NCBI RefSeq assembly: GCF_000466485.1
Contig: NZ_KE993033.1
Location: 17,942-60,386 of the forward strand
Direction: 5' to 3'
DNA from: [Clostridium] symbiosum ATCC 14940
Lineage (GTDB): Bacteria; Bacillota; Clostridia; Lachnospirales; Lachnospiraceae
DNA length: 42,445 nt
The stretch's first letter is position 1; every line of letters starts with the position of its first letter. Both the position numbers and the translations under genes were made by a program. The notes under the pieces were generated by a model. It made no database searches and was not told where the DNA came from. It saw only the letters and a list, made by a program, of their open reading frames with translations. Shown here piece after piece: positions 1 through 7,780 of this stretch.

Positions 1-66
1 AAATATGCCGCGAAGTGGGGCGTGCAGATGGCGGAAATGAATTTTCAAACAGGCTCTAGCAACTGA
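1..66 (+). CDS. C-terminal tail of an upstream gene (partial)
   Basis: Frame 1 is open from the first base and ends at TGA (64-66), giving about 21 residues ending MAEMNFQTGSSN. It runs in the same direction as proC, whose ATG is 36 bases further on. The piece is too short to assign a family. That it is coding is inferred from the open frame and its position only. Confidence 0.4.
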   Translation, partial: KYAAKWGVQMAEMNFQTGSSN

Positions 67-101
67 AAATACAAAGATAGAAAAGGAAAGAGGTATTCTA
101 T

Positions 102-893
102 ATGTCTGACAATACAAAGATTGGTTTTATCGGTTTCGGCAATATGGCCCAGGCCATAGCGGACGGGCTTTTATCTAAAAATGCGGCTGCCGCTGAAAAT
201 ATCTTCGCCTGCGCCGCAAACTGGGAGAAGCTCTGCCGTAATACAAAAAAACGCGGGATTATTCCATGCAGGGACGCAGCAGAAACAGCGGTAAATTCGG
301 ATATCGTTATCCTGGCCGTCAAGCCTTATATGATGGCGGATGTGACGTCAACTGTTAAAAGCATCCTGAAAGATAAAATCGTTATATCCGTGGCCGCCGG
401 CTATCCATTTGAAAAATTTGAAGAGATCCTGCTGCCGGGCACACATCATATCAGTACCATCCCCAATACTCCCGTATCGGTCGGAGAAGGTATTTTTATC
501 TGCGAGAACCGCCATTCCCTGTCTGACAGTGAACTTGCTCTGGTAGAAAACATATTTTCCAAAATTGCGCTGATGCAGTTTGTCGATACAAATCAGCTTT
601 CCATTGCCGGTACCGTCAGCGGCTGCGGCCCCGCCTTCGCCAGCATGTTTCTGGAAGCTCTCGCCGATGCCGCCGTCATGCACGGGCTCACGAGAGACAC
701 CGCATACAGCCTGGCCGCCCAGATGATAGCAGGAACCGGAAAGCTCCAGCTCAAAACGGGCGCGCATCCGGGGGCTATGAAAGATGCCGTCTGCTCTCCC
801 GGCGGCACCACAATCAGAGGCGTAGCCGCACTGGAACGCGGCGGACTGAGAGCTGCCGTGATAAATGCGGTGGACGCAGCGGAATATTGCTGA
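102..893 (+). CDS. proC: Pyrroline-5-carboxylate reductase
   Basis: ProC catalyses the last step of proline synthesis, reducing 1-pyrroline-5-carboxylate with NAD(P)H in the cytoplasm. The 263-residue protein has the family's usual length. It opens with the Rossmann dinucleotide-binding motif GFIGFGNMAQAI (about residues 8-19). The C-terminal dimerisation domain carries the family signature SPGGTTIRGVAALERGGLRAA (about 230-250), and the central VAAGYPFEKFE and TIPNTPVSVGEG segments are also typical. GAAAGAGG lies upstream of the chosen ATG. The gene stands alone; the next gene is on the other strand. Confidence 0.95.
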   Translation: MSDNTKIGFIGFGNMAQAIADGLLSKNAAAAENIFACAANWEKLCRNTKKRGIIPCRDAAETAVNSDIVILAVKPYMMADVTSTVKSILKDKIVISVAAGYPFEKFEEILLPGTHHISTIPNTPVSVGEGIFICENRHSLSDSELALVENIFSKIALMQFVDTNQLSIAGTVSGCGPAFASMFLEALADAAVMHGLTRDTAYSLAAQMIAGTGKLQLKTGAHPGAMKDAVCSPGGTTIRGVAALERGGLRAAVINAVDAAEYC

Positions 894-1157
894 ACACAGC
901 TCTGCGAGTATCGCGGGCAGTAATAGCGGACCACGTATAAAAAGTGTGTATAAATATTCTATTTTTCGTAAGAATGCTTTAGATACTTTTTATACATTGG
1001 TCAAACATTGGACACAAATATCCGGTATGATTATCGTATCAATCAAATGGAGCCAATGATTAAAAACAGCGCGCACAATGTCGTTGGCTTCGACTAACAA
1101 TAATTCAAATTCAGATAGATTTCTGAAAGCATTTTATCCCCCCGGCTTTCAGAAAAA

Positions 1158-1205
1158 GAAAGAGAAGTACAAGGGCTATCTGCCCCTGTGCTTCTCTTTC
1201 TTTTT
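1158..1205 (-). terminator. Hairpin terminator of yjdF, possibly bidirectional
   Basis: The arms 1158-1175 and 1183-1200 pair over about 16 positions around a short loop, and T-rich sequence follows on both strands. One arm lies within the last codons of yjdF. It would end the yjdF transcript and could also stop read-through from proC. Confidence 0.7.
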
Positions 1206-1592
1206 CTGCTGTTTGAGTTCAAACTGACGCTGCTCTTCAGCCTCCTTCTGTTCCCGGCTGATAATCCTGCGTTCTGTTTTCACCGCTTCCCTCTGCATCT
1301 GCAGCGCCTGCTGTGATTTTGTCCCGATACCGACGGCAGCCGTCTGCCTTCCGGCCTCTTTCTGCCTTCTCTTCGGGCTGCGCCGCATCTCTCTCAGAGA
1401 AAATTCCACAGCCGGACTGAACCGTAACCTGTAGTAATTTTCCATCAGAAATCCGTACACTTCATAATCCTTCGGCTCTGCACCGAACGGAAACTTGCAC
1501 ACGGACAATCCATTCTCCGTGACTCGTTCCAGAACACCAATCCAGAACGGATCCTCGAAAAGCACTCGCATGGTTACCGATACTTTGTCCAT
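1176..1592 (-). CDS. yjdF: YjdF family protein (DUF2992)
   Basis: This 138-residue protein matches the YjdF/DUF2992 family: an N-terminal beta-rich part (VSVTMRVLFEDPFWIGVLERV) and the characteristic FGAEPKDYEVYGFL segment, followed by a very basic, Glu/Gln/Lys-rich helical tail from about residue 75 to the end. The biochemical role of the family is not settled. It is known for the riboswitch that usually precedes it, thought to sense azaaromatic compounds. The start is supported by AAGGAGG just before ATG. The leader (about 1600-1735) resembles that riboswitch, and the gene appears monocistronic. Confidence 0.85.
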   Translation of the reverse strand: MDKVSVTMRVLFEDPFWIGVLERVTENGLSVCKFPFGAEPKDYEVYGFLMENYYRLRFSPAVEFSLREMRRSPKRRQKEAGRQTAAVGIGTKSQQALQMQREAVKTERRIISREQKEAEEQRQFELKQQKKKEKHRGR

Positions 1593-1599
1593 AACAATT

Positions 1600-1735
1600 C
1601 CTCCTTAAAATGTAATGAACAAAGAACGGACGACCAAGGAGGAGGGTTACTGACAGCAGTTTCACGAATATTGTCTGCTGCGCCCGGACTACCTACCGGG
1701 GCTGTGTTTTTATCTTTGCTGTTTTCATACTATCT
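1600..1735 (-). ncRNA. yjdF-type riboswitch (azaaromatic-sensing RNA) candidate
   Basis: The region directly upstream of yjdF on the minus strand has a conserved-looking core ACAGCCCCGGTAGGTAGTCC, a hairpin with CCGG arms, and a second stem formed by CAGCAGACA and TGCTGTCAG around 1655-1683. The ribosome binding site follows. Position upstream of yjdF and the GGTAGGTA core fit the known yjdF motif. Exact borders are approximate and no covariance model was run. Confidence 0.7.
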
Positions 1736-1771
1736 GTTTTTCTGTCGCCTGTCAAGAACGGTATGTTCCGG

Positions 1772-2248
1772 CTAAAAATTAAATTCATTCTCCCACGCAA
1801 AGTCCGCAGATTCTTCCCTGCTCTTTGGCCAGTGCCCGCACCATTCCGGCACCTTCGGAGACTCCACCCTGTCCATGCTGGGCGTATATGGCTTGATATC
1901 CAGCACGGGCGTTCCATCGTTGGCATCGGTATAGTCAATTCTTATAATACCGTTTTTCAAATCCAACTGCAGTACCTCTGCCGCAGTCAGTGCAAGCGGA
2001 TTGGGGCGGACAGGGGATCTGGTTGCAAATATCCCCATTATCCCGGGGGCGTTCTTATAAGGCTGCTCTGCTTCCAAAATTGCCCTTGCCGCTTCGTTAT
2101 CGCATTCACTGAACCACCAGATCACATTGATGTGGCTGAATCCGTCCAGAGCCTGCAGAGCCGGACGGTATTCCGGCAGGATTTCAATCCAGGCTCCATT
2201 GTCATTGTTACAGATTGTTCCGATAGGATTTACATTGCAGGTTGTCAT
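1772..2248 (-). CDS. TrmO/TsaA-like tRNA t6A37 N6-methyltransferase
   Basis: This belongs to the TrmO (TsaA, YaeB) family, which uses S-adenosylmethionine to methylate N6-threonylcarbamoyladenosine at position 37 of certain tRNAs. Visible family motifs are NPIGTI near the start, LDGFSHINVIWWF (about 33-45), the signature GIFATRSPVRPNPLALT (about 71-87), and DGTPVLDIKPYTPSMD near the C-terminus. The ATG at 2248 is chosen because GGAGGGA sits 5 bases before it. An in-frame ATG at 2296 lies upstream of the predicted -10 and is not used. The protein is about 158 residues, shorter than E. coli TrmO, as in many Firmicutes. A MerR-type promoter (2280-2310) drives it. Confidence 0.85.
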   Translation of the reverse strand: MTTCNVNPIGTICNNDNGAWIEILPEYRPALQALDGFSHINVIWWFSECDNEAARAILEAEQPYKNAPGIMGIFATRSPVRPNPLALTAAEVLQLDLKNGIIRIDYTDANDGTPVLDIKPYTPSMDRVESPKVPEWCGHWPKSREESADFAWENEFNF

Positions 2249-2279
2249 ATTATTCCCTCCATTTATTTGTTGTAAATCC

Positions 2280-2310
2280 AGTGTAGGCCCTGACACCGTG
2301 TGAGAGTCAA
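2280..2310 (-). promoter_or_regulatory. MerR-type promoter with 19-bp spacer, upstream of the TrmO-like gene
   Basis: On the minus strand a -35 TTGACT (2305-2310) and a -10 TACACT (2280-2285) are separated by 19 bp. Such a spacer is too long for normal sigma-A promoters and typical of MerR-activated ones. TGAC and GTCA half-sites bracket the spacer. The same pattern occurs at 4148-4178 in front of the TipAS-type MerR gene. Confidence 0.6.
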
Positions 2311-2330
2311 GGCATGCCTTAAAGCATTCC

Positions 2331-2370
2331 TGTTCACGGCCCTGCTGAAAACGAAGCCCGTAAACAGTCG
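2331..2370 (+). repeat. Mini-copy of a TGTTCACGGC... repeat
   Basis: The stretch TGTTCACGGCCCTGCTGAAA followed by GTAAACAGT resembles both ends of the MITE-like element described at 7781-7884, without its internal hairpin. A similar stretch (CGGCCCTGCTGAAAA ... GAACAGTAA) lies at 7989-8023. It is probably a deletion derivative. Confidence 0.4.
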
Positions 2371-2372
2371 CC

Positions 2373-3191
2373 TTAAATCTTCTCTATCGGAATCTGTATT
2401 TCCACCAGATAATTCTCCGGCTCTGCCTCATTCCAGGGCCCCCGGTGGACAATCTGTCTGTTCGGACCGCTCATCCTGTATCTGCCGTCCTCCTGAAGCC
2501 ACCCGGCAAAAGACAGATAAGCTCCTGCAATATTAGAAAATGCCCCGTAAACCATTGTGGAGGCCATAAACGGCACAGGTTCTGTTATACGGTACGTAAA
2601 ACCTTCCGTATTTTCCCCCGCCGTTCTGACGGCGGCGCACAGTTCAACATCAACGTCCTTTTCTTTATACTCCGTGTCATGGTAAATCGAAAAAGTTACA
2701 CCTGATACGGGTATCTGATGTTTTGCGGCATATCTGCTCATTTCCTGCCACATATCACCTTCTGCATAATAGTCCGGTATGATTTTCCTCAGGGAAAGAA
2801 CGTGACAGGCAGGGATGGATTTTATCGAGACATTATAATGCATTCCGTTTTTCCTGCCCTTCAGGATTTCACATTTTGCCAGCTCGATTTTCTTTAGTTT
2901 TTCCTGCTCCGCCCGTATAGACTGCTCAATTTCCGTATATTTTCGGGAAAGCAGACCTGCAATGGCAGTATCGTCTGCATTGTCTAAGGCCGCGGCAATT
3001 TCGGCAACATTAAAACCGCTGTCCCGGAGATAAATAATTTTATTCAGTATGGGAATCTGCGCCGACGAATACATTCTGTAACCGGTCCAGGCATCGGTTT
3101 GAGCCGGTTTCAGCAGTCCTGTCTCGTCATAATACCGGAGCATCCTGATTGATACCTGGGTCAATTTGGAGAATTCGCCTATTTTAAACAT
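2373..3191 (-). CDS. MerR-family regulator with GyrI-like effector domain
   Basis: The 272-residue protein begins with a MerR helix-turn-helix and wing (MFKIGEFSKLTQVSIRMLRY, then DETGLLKP and GYRMYSSAQI), followed by a dimerisation helix (about 80-112). A GyrI-like/AraC effector-binding domain fills about 120-272 (YNVSIKSIPACHVLSLRKII, then VELCAAVRTAGENTEGF). This architecture is that of BmrR-type multidrug-sensing activators. It overlaps the end of the DUF3795 gene by 8 bp, so the two are probably translated from one transcript that begins at the PadR gene or within this group. The target promoters are unknown; the MerR-type promoter at 2280-2310 is close by. Confidence 0.85.
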   Translation of the reverse strand: MFKIGEFSKLTQVSIRMLRYYDETGLLKPAQTDAWTGYRMYSSAQIPILNKIIYLRDSGFNVAEIAAALDNADDTAIAGLLSRKYTEIEQSIRAEQEKLKKIELAKCEILKGRKNGMHYNVSIKSIPACHVLSLRKIIPDYYAEGDMWQEMSRYAAKHQIPVSGVTFSIYHDTEYKEKDVDVELCAAVRTAGENTEGFTYRITEPVPFMASTMVYGAFSNIAGAYLSFAGWLQEDGRYRMSGPNRQIVHRGPWNEAEPENYLVEIQIPIEKI

Positions 3192-3453
3192 GTCCTTCCT
3201 CTGCCCATTTTCTGCACTGTGTCAGGCGGGGTTCCGGGTCATACCCCTGATCTTTTCCCATCTCAGCCAGCATCGTACATGGAAAATCGGGACATTCGCC
3301 GCAGTGGTTCAGTTCCTTTCCCTCGCTGCAGACTTTCACTTCACAGACTCCGCCCCAGAAGGTTTTTTCCATATTAATACAGCCCTTACAATGTACCTTC
3401 TCTCTTCTTTCACAACTCTCACAACAAACTCCGCATCTCGATTCGAACATCAT
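3184..3453 (-). CDS. DUF3795 cysteine-rich small protein
   Basis: This 89-residue protein has the cysteine pattern of the DUF3795 family: CGVCCESCERR near the N-terminus, KVHCKGC, and CGECPDFPCTML in the middle. Twelve cysteines point to metal or Fe-S binding, but the function is unknown. AGGAGG precedes the ATG. The gene sits between a PadR and a MerR regulator on the same strand and overlaps the MerR start by 8 bp, suggesting translational coupling. In other genomes such proteins often neighbour stress regulators. Confidence 0.8.
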   Translation of the reverse strand: MMFESRCGVCCESCERREKVHCKGCINMEKTFWGGVCEVKVCSEGKELNHCGECPDFPCTMLAEMGKDQGYDPEPRLTQCRKWAEEGHV

Positions 3454-3494
3454 GTTCCTCCTTTGTGTTTAAAAATCACCTTTATCTACAGTAA

Positions 3495-4025
3495 TTATTT
3501 CTCCTCCTCCAGATATTCCTCCCGGAATCCCTTCATCCATTTGGCAAGTGCATCGAACAGCAGATACTGCTGCTCCAGTATTGACCTTCCGGTCAGCGGC
3601 ACATTCGTTCTCTCCGCCTGCTTGTCCGCAACGGTTTTTTGCATGACCTCAATTTCCTGTTCCATGCGCCCGGTCAGCTCTCTGCGTTCCTGCTCAGAAA
3701 CGAGATTGAGGCTCATGATGACTGCATTAAAGTCCAGAAAAAGCCGGATTGGCTGCCGGGCCGTCTCCTCCATCAGCTTCAGAAAAAACTCTTCTCCTGT
3801 CTCTGTGATCTGATAAACCGTCTTTTCCGGCATCTTTCCCTCTTTAACGGTCTTCCCTCTGATATAGCCTTTTTCCTCCATTTGCACAACTTTTTTGTAA
3901 ATGGACGGAGTGCTGACCTTTACCCATTTGGAAATATTCCGGTACTCCACGTTCTTCTGCAATTCATAGGCGCTCTGAGGCTGCGCCTTAATCATTCCCA
4001 GTACGATTAAATCTATGGCTGCCAT
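3495..4025 (-). CDS. PadR-family transcriptional regulator
   Basis: The 176-residue protein has an N-terminal PadR winged helix: IDLIVLGMIKAQPQSAYELQ (about 4-23), STPSIYKKVVQMEEKGYIRG (about 38-57) and a wing with KTVYQITETGEEF. The C-terminal half (about 85-170) is a helical dimerisation region of the Vir_act_alpha_C type. PadR proteins are usually repressors of transport or detoxification genes. An ATG with GGAGAT upstream is used. A well-spaced sigma-A promoter (4085-4113) overlaps an AT-rich dyad that could be its own operator. DUF3795 and MerR genes follow on the same strand. Confidence 0.9.
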   Translation of the reverse strand: MAAIDLIVLGMIKAQPQSAYELQKNVEYRNISKWVKVSTPSIYKKVVQMEEKGYIRGKTVKEGKMPEKTVYQITETGEEFFLKLMEETARQPIRLFLDFNAVIMSLNLVSEQERRELTGRMEQEIEVMQKTVADKQAERTNVPLTGRSILEQQYLLFDALAKWMKGFREEYLEEEK

Positions 4026-4084
4026 TTCTCATCTCCTGTTCTTATTCATTTACCGTTATTTTTATTTCAGCTTCTTTATACTTT

Positions 4085-4113
4085 ATAATACTATAAAATA
4101 TACCATTGTTCAA
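4085..4113 (-). promoter_or_regulatory. Promoter of the padR-type gene with AT-rich dyad
   Basis: The minus strand shows -35 TTGAAC (4108-4113), a 17-bp spacer and -10 TATTAT (4085-4090). The -10 lies in a run of TATA-type half-sites with partial dyad symmetry, a plausible autoregulatory PadR operator. Confidence 0.55.
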
Positions 4114-4147
4114 GTCTAAATTTATTCCCGTTTTGTTGTCAATCTGC

Positions 4148-4178
4148 TTGACTCTCACCCAGCGTCATAGTTTATCCT
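4148..4178 (+). promoter_or_regulatory. MerR-type promoter with 19-bp spacer, upstream of the TipAS-type MerR gene
   Basis: A -35 TTGACT (4148-4153) and -10 TATCCT (4173-4178) are 19 bp apart. The start of the spacer, CTCACCCAGCGTCA, matches the promoter at 2280-2310 at 11 of 14 positions. The layout fits activation by DNA untwisting, as known for MerR proteins, and probable autoregulation by the gene 64 bp downstream. Confidence 0.6.
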
Positions 4179-4241
4179 ATATTAAGAGCACTGGATGGGC
4201 CCCTTCGAAACCAGTGTAATCAAGATAAAAGGAGGCATGCT

Positions 4242-4988
4242 ATGAACACGATAAAGGAAGTAAGCAGAATAACCGGTGTCAGCCCACGCACACTGCACTA
4301 TTACGATTCAATCGGACTGTTAAAACCGGCCCGGGTCACTGAATCCGGATACCGCCTGTATGATGAAGCTTCGCTGGAACGCCTGCAGCATATCCTGCTG
4401 TTTAAAGAACTGCGCTTTCCCCTCAAAAAAATAAAACAGATTCTCGATAGTCCTGACTTCGACCGCAATCTGGCCCTGGAGCAGCAGCTGAACCTGCTTC
4501 TGCTTCAAAAGGAGCATCTGGAAAACCTGATTGACCTGACCAGGGGTATCCGTATGACGGGAGTTAAAAATCTTGATTTTTCTGCATTTGATGCGAAGAA
4601 AATAGATGAATATGCGGCACAGGCCAAAACTGCCTGGGGAAAATCCGCTGCTTATCGTGAATATGAGGAAAAAATGAAGAATAGAAGCGAAGAAGACTGT
4701 ACGTCCATAAACCAGTCTTTCATGGAATTATTCAGTGAATTCGGCAGGCTTAATGCCTTGTCCATTCTCCCGGATTCTGATGAAGCCCAGAGCCTGGTCG
4801 AACAACTCATGCAATTTATCACGGAAAATTTTTATTCCTGCACGCCGGAACTGCTTCAATCTCTTGGGAGGATGTATGGGGGCGGCGGCGGATTCACTGA
4901 GAGTATTGACAAAAAAGGAGGCAGGGGAACTGCTGATTTTACTTCAAAGGCTATCGATATCTATGCTGACAAGCACTCCTGCGGCTAA
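4242..4988 (+). CDS. MerR-family regulator with TipAS antibiotic-recognition domain
   Basis: The 248-residue protein has a MerR DNA-binding domain (VSRITGVSPRTLHYYDSIGL, then GYRLYDEASLERLQ), a long dimerisation helix (about 70-110), and a TipAS-like domain (about 125-245) containing WGKSAAYREYEEK and an MYGGGGGFTESIDKKGGRG segment. TipA-type proteins bind thiopeptides or other drugs and activate their own promoter. AAAGGAGG lies before the ATG at normal spacing. The upstream promoter has the 19-bp spacer expected for such autoactivation. No efflux gene follows directly; the MFS gene is 1.5 kb away on the other strand. Confidence 0.88.
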   Translation: MNTIKEVSRITGVSPRTLHYYDSIGLLKPARVTESGYRLYDEASLERLQHILLFKELRFPLKKIKQILDSPDFDRNLALEQQLNLLLLQKEHLENLIDLTRGIRMTGVKNLDFSAFDAKKIDEYAAQAKTAWGKSAAYREYEEKMKNRSEEDCTSINQSFMELFSEFGRLNALSILPDSDEAQSLVEQLMQFITENFYSCTPELLQSLGRMYGGGGGFTESIDKKGGRGTADFTSKAIDIYADKHSCG

Positions 4989-4996
4989 TGAGGAAA

Positions 4997-5035
4997 CGAT
5001 AACTGCATGCTCCGCGCACAGGTCACCGCCATCAA
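4997..5035 (-). repeat. REP-like 40-bp hairpin repeat, copy 1
   Basis: This is an inverted-orientation copy of the repeat whose core is ACCTGTGCGC-AGA-GCGTGCAGGT. It starts 8 bp after the MerR stop codon. Five more copies are at 20774, 26654, 26694, 31587 and 35741. Confidence 0.75.
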
Positions 5036-5042
5036 TACAAAG

Positions 5043-5066
5043 GGCTCCGGTTGAGGGACCGGAGCC
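5043..5066. terminator. GC-rich hairpin downstream of the TipAS-type gene
   Basis: GGCTCCGGT and ACCGGAGCC pair perfectly around a 6-base loop. No T-run follows directly, so this may be a weak or factor-dependent terminator, or simply a transcript-stabilising structure. Confidence 0.4.
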
Positions 5067-5293
5067 AGGTAGGATAGGCAGGGTGATTATTCATCCCATA
5101 TCTGTTAAACGTTTGAGAATTCTATTTGTAACGGTATTTTTACTAATTTATTAATTTTATTTTGTAAATTGACTTCCTCTTTCTTTCCGGTTACACTGAA
5201 ATTATATCATTTATATTATCATATATGCAATAGTAAATTCAGAAAGGAAAGCCCTGCACAGAAACTGCAAAAAACGCAGTTGCTTGTGGTGAA

Positions 5294-5389
5294 AAGTTCA
5301 CTTTTCATTGCGTCGCACCGTGTAACTCGGGATTTTCGTACATAATATACACGAAAACACCTCGCAGAATATGGGCCGTGAATAGTAAC
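5294..5389 (-). repeat. MITE-like palindromic element, copy A
   Basis: Read on the minus strand it starts GTTACTATTCAC, followed by TGCGAGGTGTTTTCGTG, a short loop, and TACGAAAATCCCGAGTTACAC. That is the family core also found at 6391, 7781, 29170 and 37052. It ends 2 bp before the start codon of the DUF4846 lipoprotein, so that gene's leader lies within the element. Confidence 0.6.
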
Positions 5390-5391
5390 AT

Positions 5392-6378
5392 ATGAGACTC
5401 TCTTTATTTCGAAAAGCGGCAATTTATTCAAGCCTTGCATTTTCCTTATTCGCCTTATCAGGCTGCAGCGCAGAATCAGTGCAGCAGGATGAAGCTTATT
5501 CCCGTTCCGCTGCGGCTGTGAATAAAGCCCCGGAAGGACCTGTAACAGTAACTTCCCCCTCTCCCGGTATAAATTCCGGTTCCGGCCAGAGCGTGGAAAA
5601 CAAAGACGGCTTCTCTCTCATCACTCCTGACGGCGTTTCTCTTCAGGAGCGGATACAGACACCCGGGGGGTATGCCAGGACGGTATCAGAAGACGGCAGC
5701 TTTGACTGGTATGTCAGGAATTATCCGATGGAACCGGACGGTTCTCCGATTCTGCTTTATGACGGCCGTTTGAAATCACGGCAGGATGTGGGGATCGCCA
5801 CATTCTCCCTTCCGGTCATTTCATCTGCCGATCTTCAGCAGTGTGCCGACTCCGTTATGCGCATGTATGCCGAATATTACTGGCACACCGGACAATATGA
5901 TAAGATCCGTTTTCATTTTGTCAGCGGGTTTCTGTTTGATTATCCCACATACCGGGACGGGGGACGCGTAAAATTCGACGGCAGCACGGTAAAATGGCAG
6001 AATTCGGCTTCATACAATGACGCCTATGAGGCCTTTGAAGATTATCTCTACATTACCTTCGCCTATTCCAGCACCTTGTCGATGGAGGGGGAATCCGCCC
6101 CCGCCGATATAAACGATATCCGGATCGGGGATATTTTCCTGAAAGCCGGAAGTCCCGGCCACGTTGTGATGGTGGCCGACGTCTGCGAGAATGCAGAGAG
6201 AGAAAAAGCCTTCCTGCTGGCCCAGAGTTATATGCCGGCCCAGCAGTTTTATGTCCTTAAAAATCCGCTTCATGACAATGACCCCTGGTATTACCAAAAG
6301 GAAGTTTCCTATCCCTTCTCCACACCTGAATACACATTTTCGGAAGGCAGCTTCCGGCGTCTGAATTATATAGATTAA
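5392..6378 (+). CDS. DUF4846 family lipoprotein
   Basis: A 328-residue exported lipoprotein. The N-terminus has a basic start, a hydrophobic core and a lipobox ALSGC with the acceptor cysteine at 25. A low-complexity linker (about 30-75) follows, then a DUF4846 domain (about 78-325) with recognisable segments: GGYARTVSEDGSFDWYVRN, LLYDGRLKSRQDVG, DLQQCADSVMRMYAEYYW and GDIFLKAGSPGHVVMVADV. The family is common in Bacteroidetes and Lachnospiraceae and has no established function; the GSPGHVVMVADV stretch has a papain/NlpC-like look, but that is inference. No good ribosome binding site precedes the ATG, because the MITE-like copy ends just upstream. Confidence 0.85.
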   Translation: MRLSLFRKAAIYSSLAFSLFALSGCSAESVQQDEAYSRSAAAVNKAPEGPVTVTSPSPGINSGSGQSVENKDGFSLITPDGVSLQERIQTPGGYARTVSEDGSFDWYVRNYPMEPDGSPILLYDGRLKSRQDVGIATFSLPVISSADLQQCADSVMRMYAEYYWHTGQYDKIRFHFVSGFLFDYPTYRDGGRVKFDGSTVKWQNSASYNDAYEAFEDYLYITFAYSSTLSMEGESAPADINDIRIGDIFLKAGSPGHVVMVADVCENAEREKAFLLAQSYMPAQQFYVLKNPLHDNDPWYYQKEVSYPFSTPEYTFSEGSFRRLNYID

Positions 6379-6390
6379 GATTATATAGGA

Positions 6391-6479
6391 AAAAACGCCG
6401 TTTCACGAAGATATACTCGAGATTTTCACGAAAACCTGTGAAAACGCCTCGCGGAATACATCATGGCTGAACTGTTACG
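6391..6479 (-). repeat. MITE-like palindromic element, copy B
   Basis: This copy lies in the convergent gap between the DUF4846 lipoprotein and the MFS gene. On the minus strand it reads GTAACAGTTCAG, then CCGCGAGGCGTTTTCAC, a loop, and GTGAAAATCTCGAG. Its hairpin may also act as a terminator for both genes, as no other is visible in the gap. Confidence 0.6.
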
Positions 6480-6495
6480 GATTAAGAGCAACGGA

Positions 6496-7704
6496 TCACC
6501 CCTGCTGTACTCCGTCGGATGATTTTACCTGTCCTCTGCTTAGGCCGCGGGCGCCCAGCCGGTTCATCCTCTCTGTCATCGTGAACATCCCTGCGACAAA
6601 CAGCAGCAGGTAGAACGGATAAAGTCCGATACCGGCCCGCTCCGACACAAAGCCGAAGAGGGGAGGCATGAGTGTGGTCCCCACATAGGCGCAGGCCATC
6701 TGCATCCCCATGACCGACTGTGAATATTTCGCACCGAAGTTCTCCGGAGTCGCGTGAAGAAGGCTGGGATAGATCGGTGCGCAGCCGGCTCCGGTCAGGA
6801 TTAAACCGGCAAGCGTCGCCGCATTCCCCATCGGAAGCAGGAATAACAACACACCGGAGGCTGCAAAAAACTGTCCCAGGCGTACCATATTTTTATCGCC
6901 AATCCGGTCGGTGATAAAACCGCAGACAAAACGGCCGATTGTAATTCCCAGATAGAACAGGGAGGCCCACTTTGCCGCCGTGCCGGCGCCGATTCCTTTA
7001 TGCAGAACCATATAGCTGCCGGCCCACAGCCCGGTCGTGGCTTCAAGGGCGCAGTAACAGAAAAAGGCCGTAAGGATGGCTTTGGCTCCGGGCAGCTTCA
7101 GGGCCGATTTCAGACTGATTTCTTCATATTCCTGCTCTGTATTTCCATCGCTGCCATTTCCGGTTCTCCACAGTGAAAGGGACAGAAGCAGAATGATGAC
7201 AAGAACAACCTGAATCACTCCGACGGCCTGATAACCTGAATTCCATCTCTTTCCTCCTGCCAGGCATAAGCCCATGATATAAGGCCCGGTTGTCGCGCCA
7301 ATCCCCCAAAAACAGTGGAGCCAGCTCATATGACGTGATTTATAATGAAGGGCTACGAAATTATTCAGAGCGGCGTCCACGCTCCCCGCTCCTAGTCCAT
7401 AGGGTATCCCCCATAAACAAAGCTCTGCAAAGGAATGTGACGCGGAAAAACCAAAAAGGGCCGCTGCCGTCATCGAGGCGCTCACCACCGTCACGAAACC
7501 AGTTCCGAATTTCCTGATCAGTTTATCGCTGAACAGACTCGACACAATGGTGCCTCCCGCGATAATCATGCTGATAACCCCAGCATAGGATACCGCCACA
7601 TTTAACTCACCGTACATGGACGGCCATGCCGAACCAAGCAGTGAATCCGGCAGTCCGAGGCTGATAAACGCAAGGTAAATGATAATGAGTAATAATTGAA
7701 ACAT
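6496..7704 (-). CDS. Major facilitator superfamily transporter
   Basis: A membrane protein of about 402 residues with some 12 predicted hydrophobic segments, in the FucP/sugar-transport-like or YfkF-like branch of the MFS. Visible features are the first helix with LAFISLGLPDSLLGSAWP (a motif common in this branch), the loop motif SDKLIRKFG between helices 2 and 3, and a second-half equivalent TDRIGDKN. The substrate cannot be read from sequence. ATG at 7704 is chosen because GGGAGGA precedes it by 5 bases; the longer frame to 7728 lacks such a site. It is divergent from the AraC-type regulator across a gap with a MITE-like element, so the pair may form a regulator-transporter unit. Confidence 0.85.
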   Translation of the reverse strand: MFQLLLIIIYLAFISLGLPDSLLGSAWPSMYGELNVAVSYAGVISMIIAGGTIVSSLFSDKLIRKFGTGFVTVVSASMTAAALFGFSASHSFAELCLWGIPYGLGAGSVDAALNNFVALHYKSRHMSWLHCFWGIGATTGPYIMGLCLAGGKRWNSGYQAVGVIQVVLVIILLLSLSLWRTGNGSDGNTEQEYEEISLKSALKLPGAKAILTAFFCYCALEATTGLWAGSYMVLHKGIGAGTAAKWASLFYLGITIGRFVCGFITDRIGDKNMVRLGQFFAASGVLLFLLPMGNAATLAGLILTGAGCAPIYPSLLHATPENFGAKYSQSVMGMQMACAYVGTTLMPPLFGFVSERAGIGLYPFYLLLFVAGMFTMTERMNRLGARGLSRGQVKSSDGVQQG

Positions 7705-7780
7705 ATTGTCCTCCCGGAGTATTCGCATATTTTTTCACACCACGCTCCTTCCCGGCATGATGTGAACAGCAGCTATAAAG

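Noticed and set aside
894-1157. Small gene in the gap after proC (64-codon frame from 865)
   Set aside because: The frame overlaps the end of proC, has no ribosome binding site, and has no recognisable protein character; the gap holds only AT-rich sequence before the yjdF terminator.
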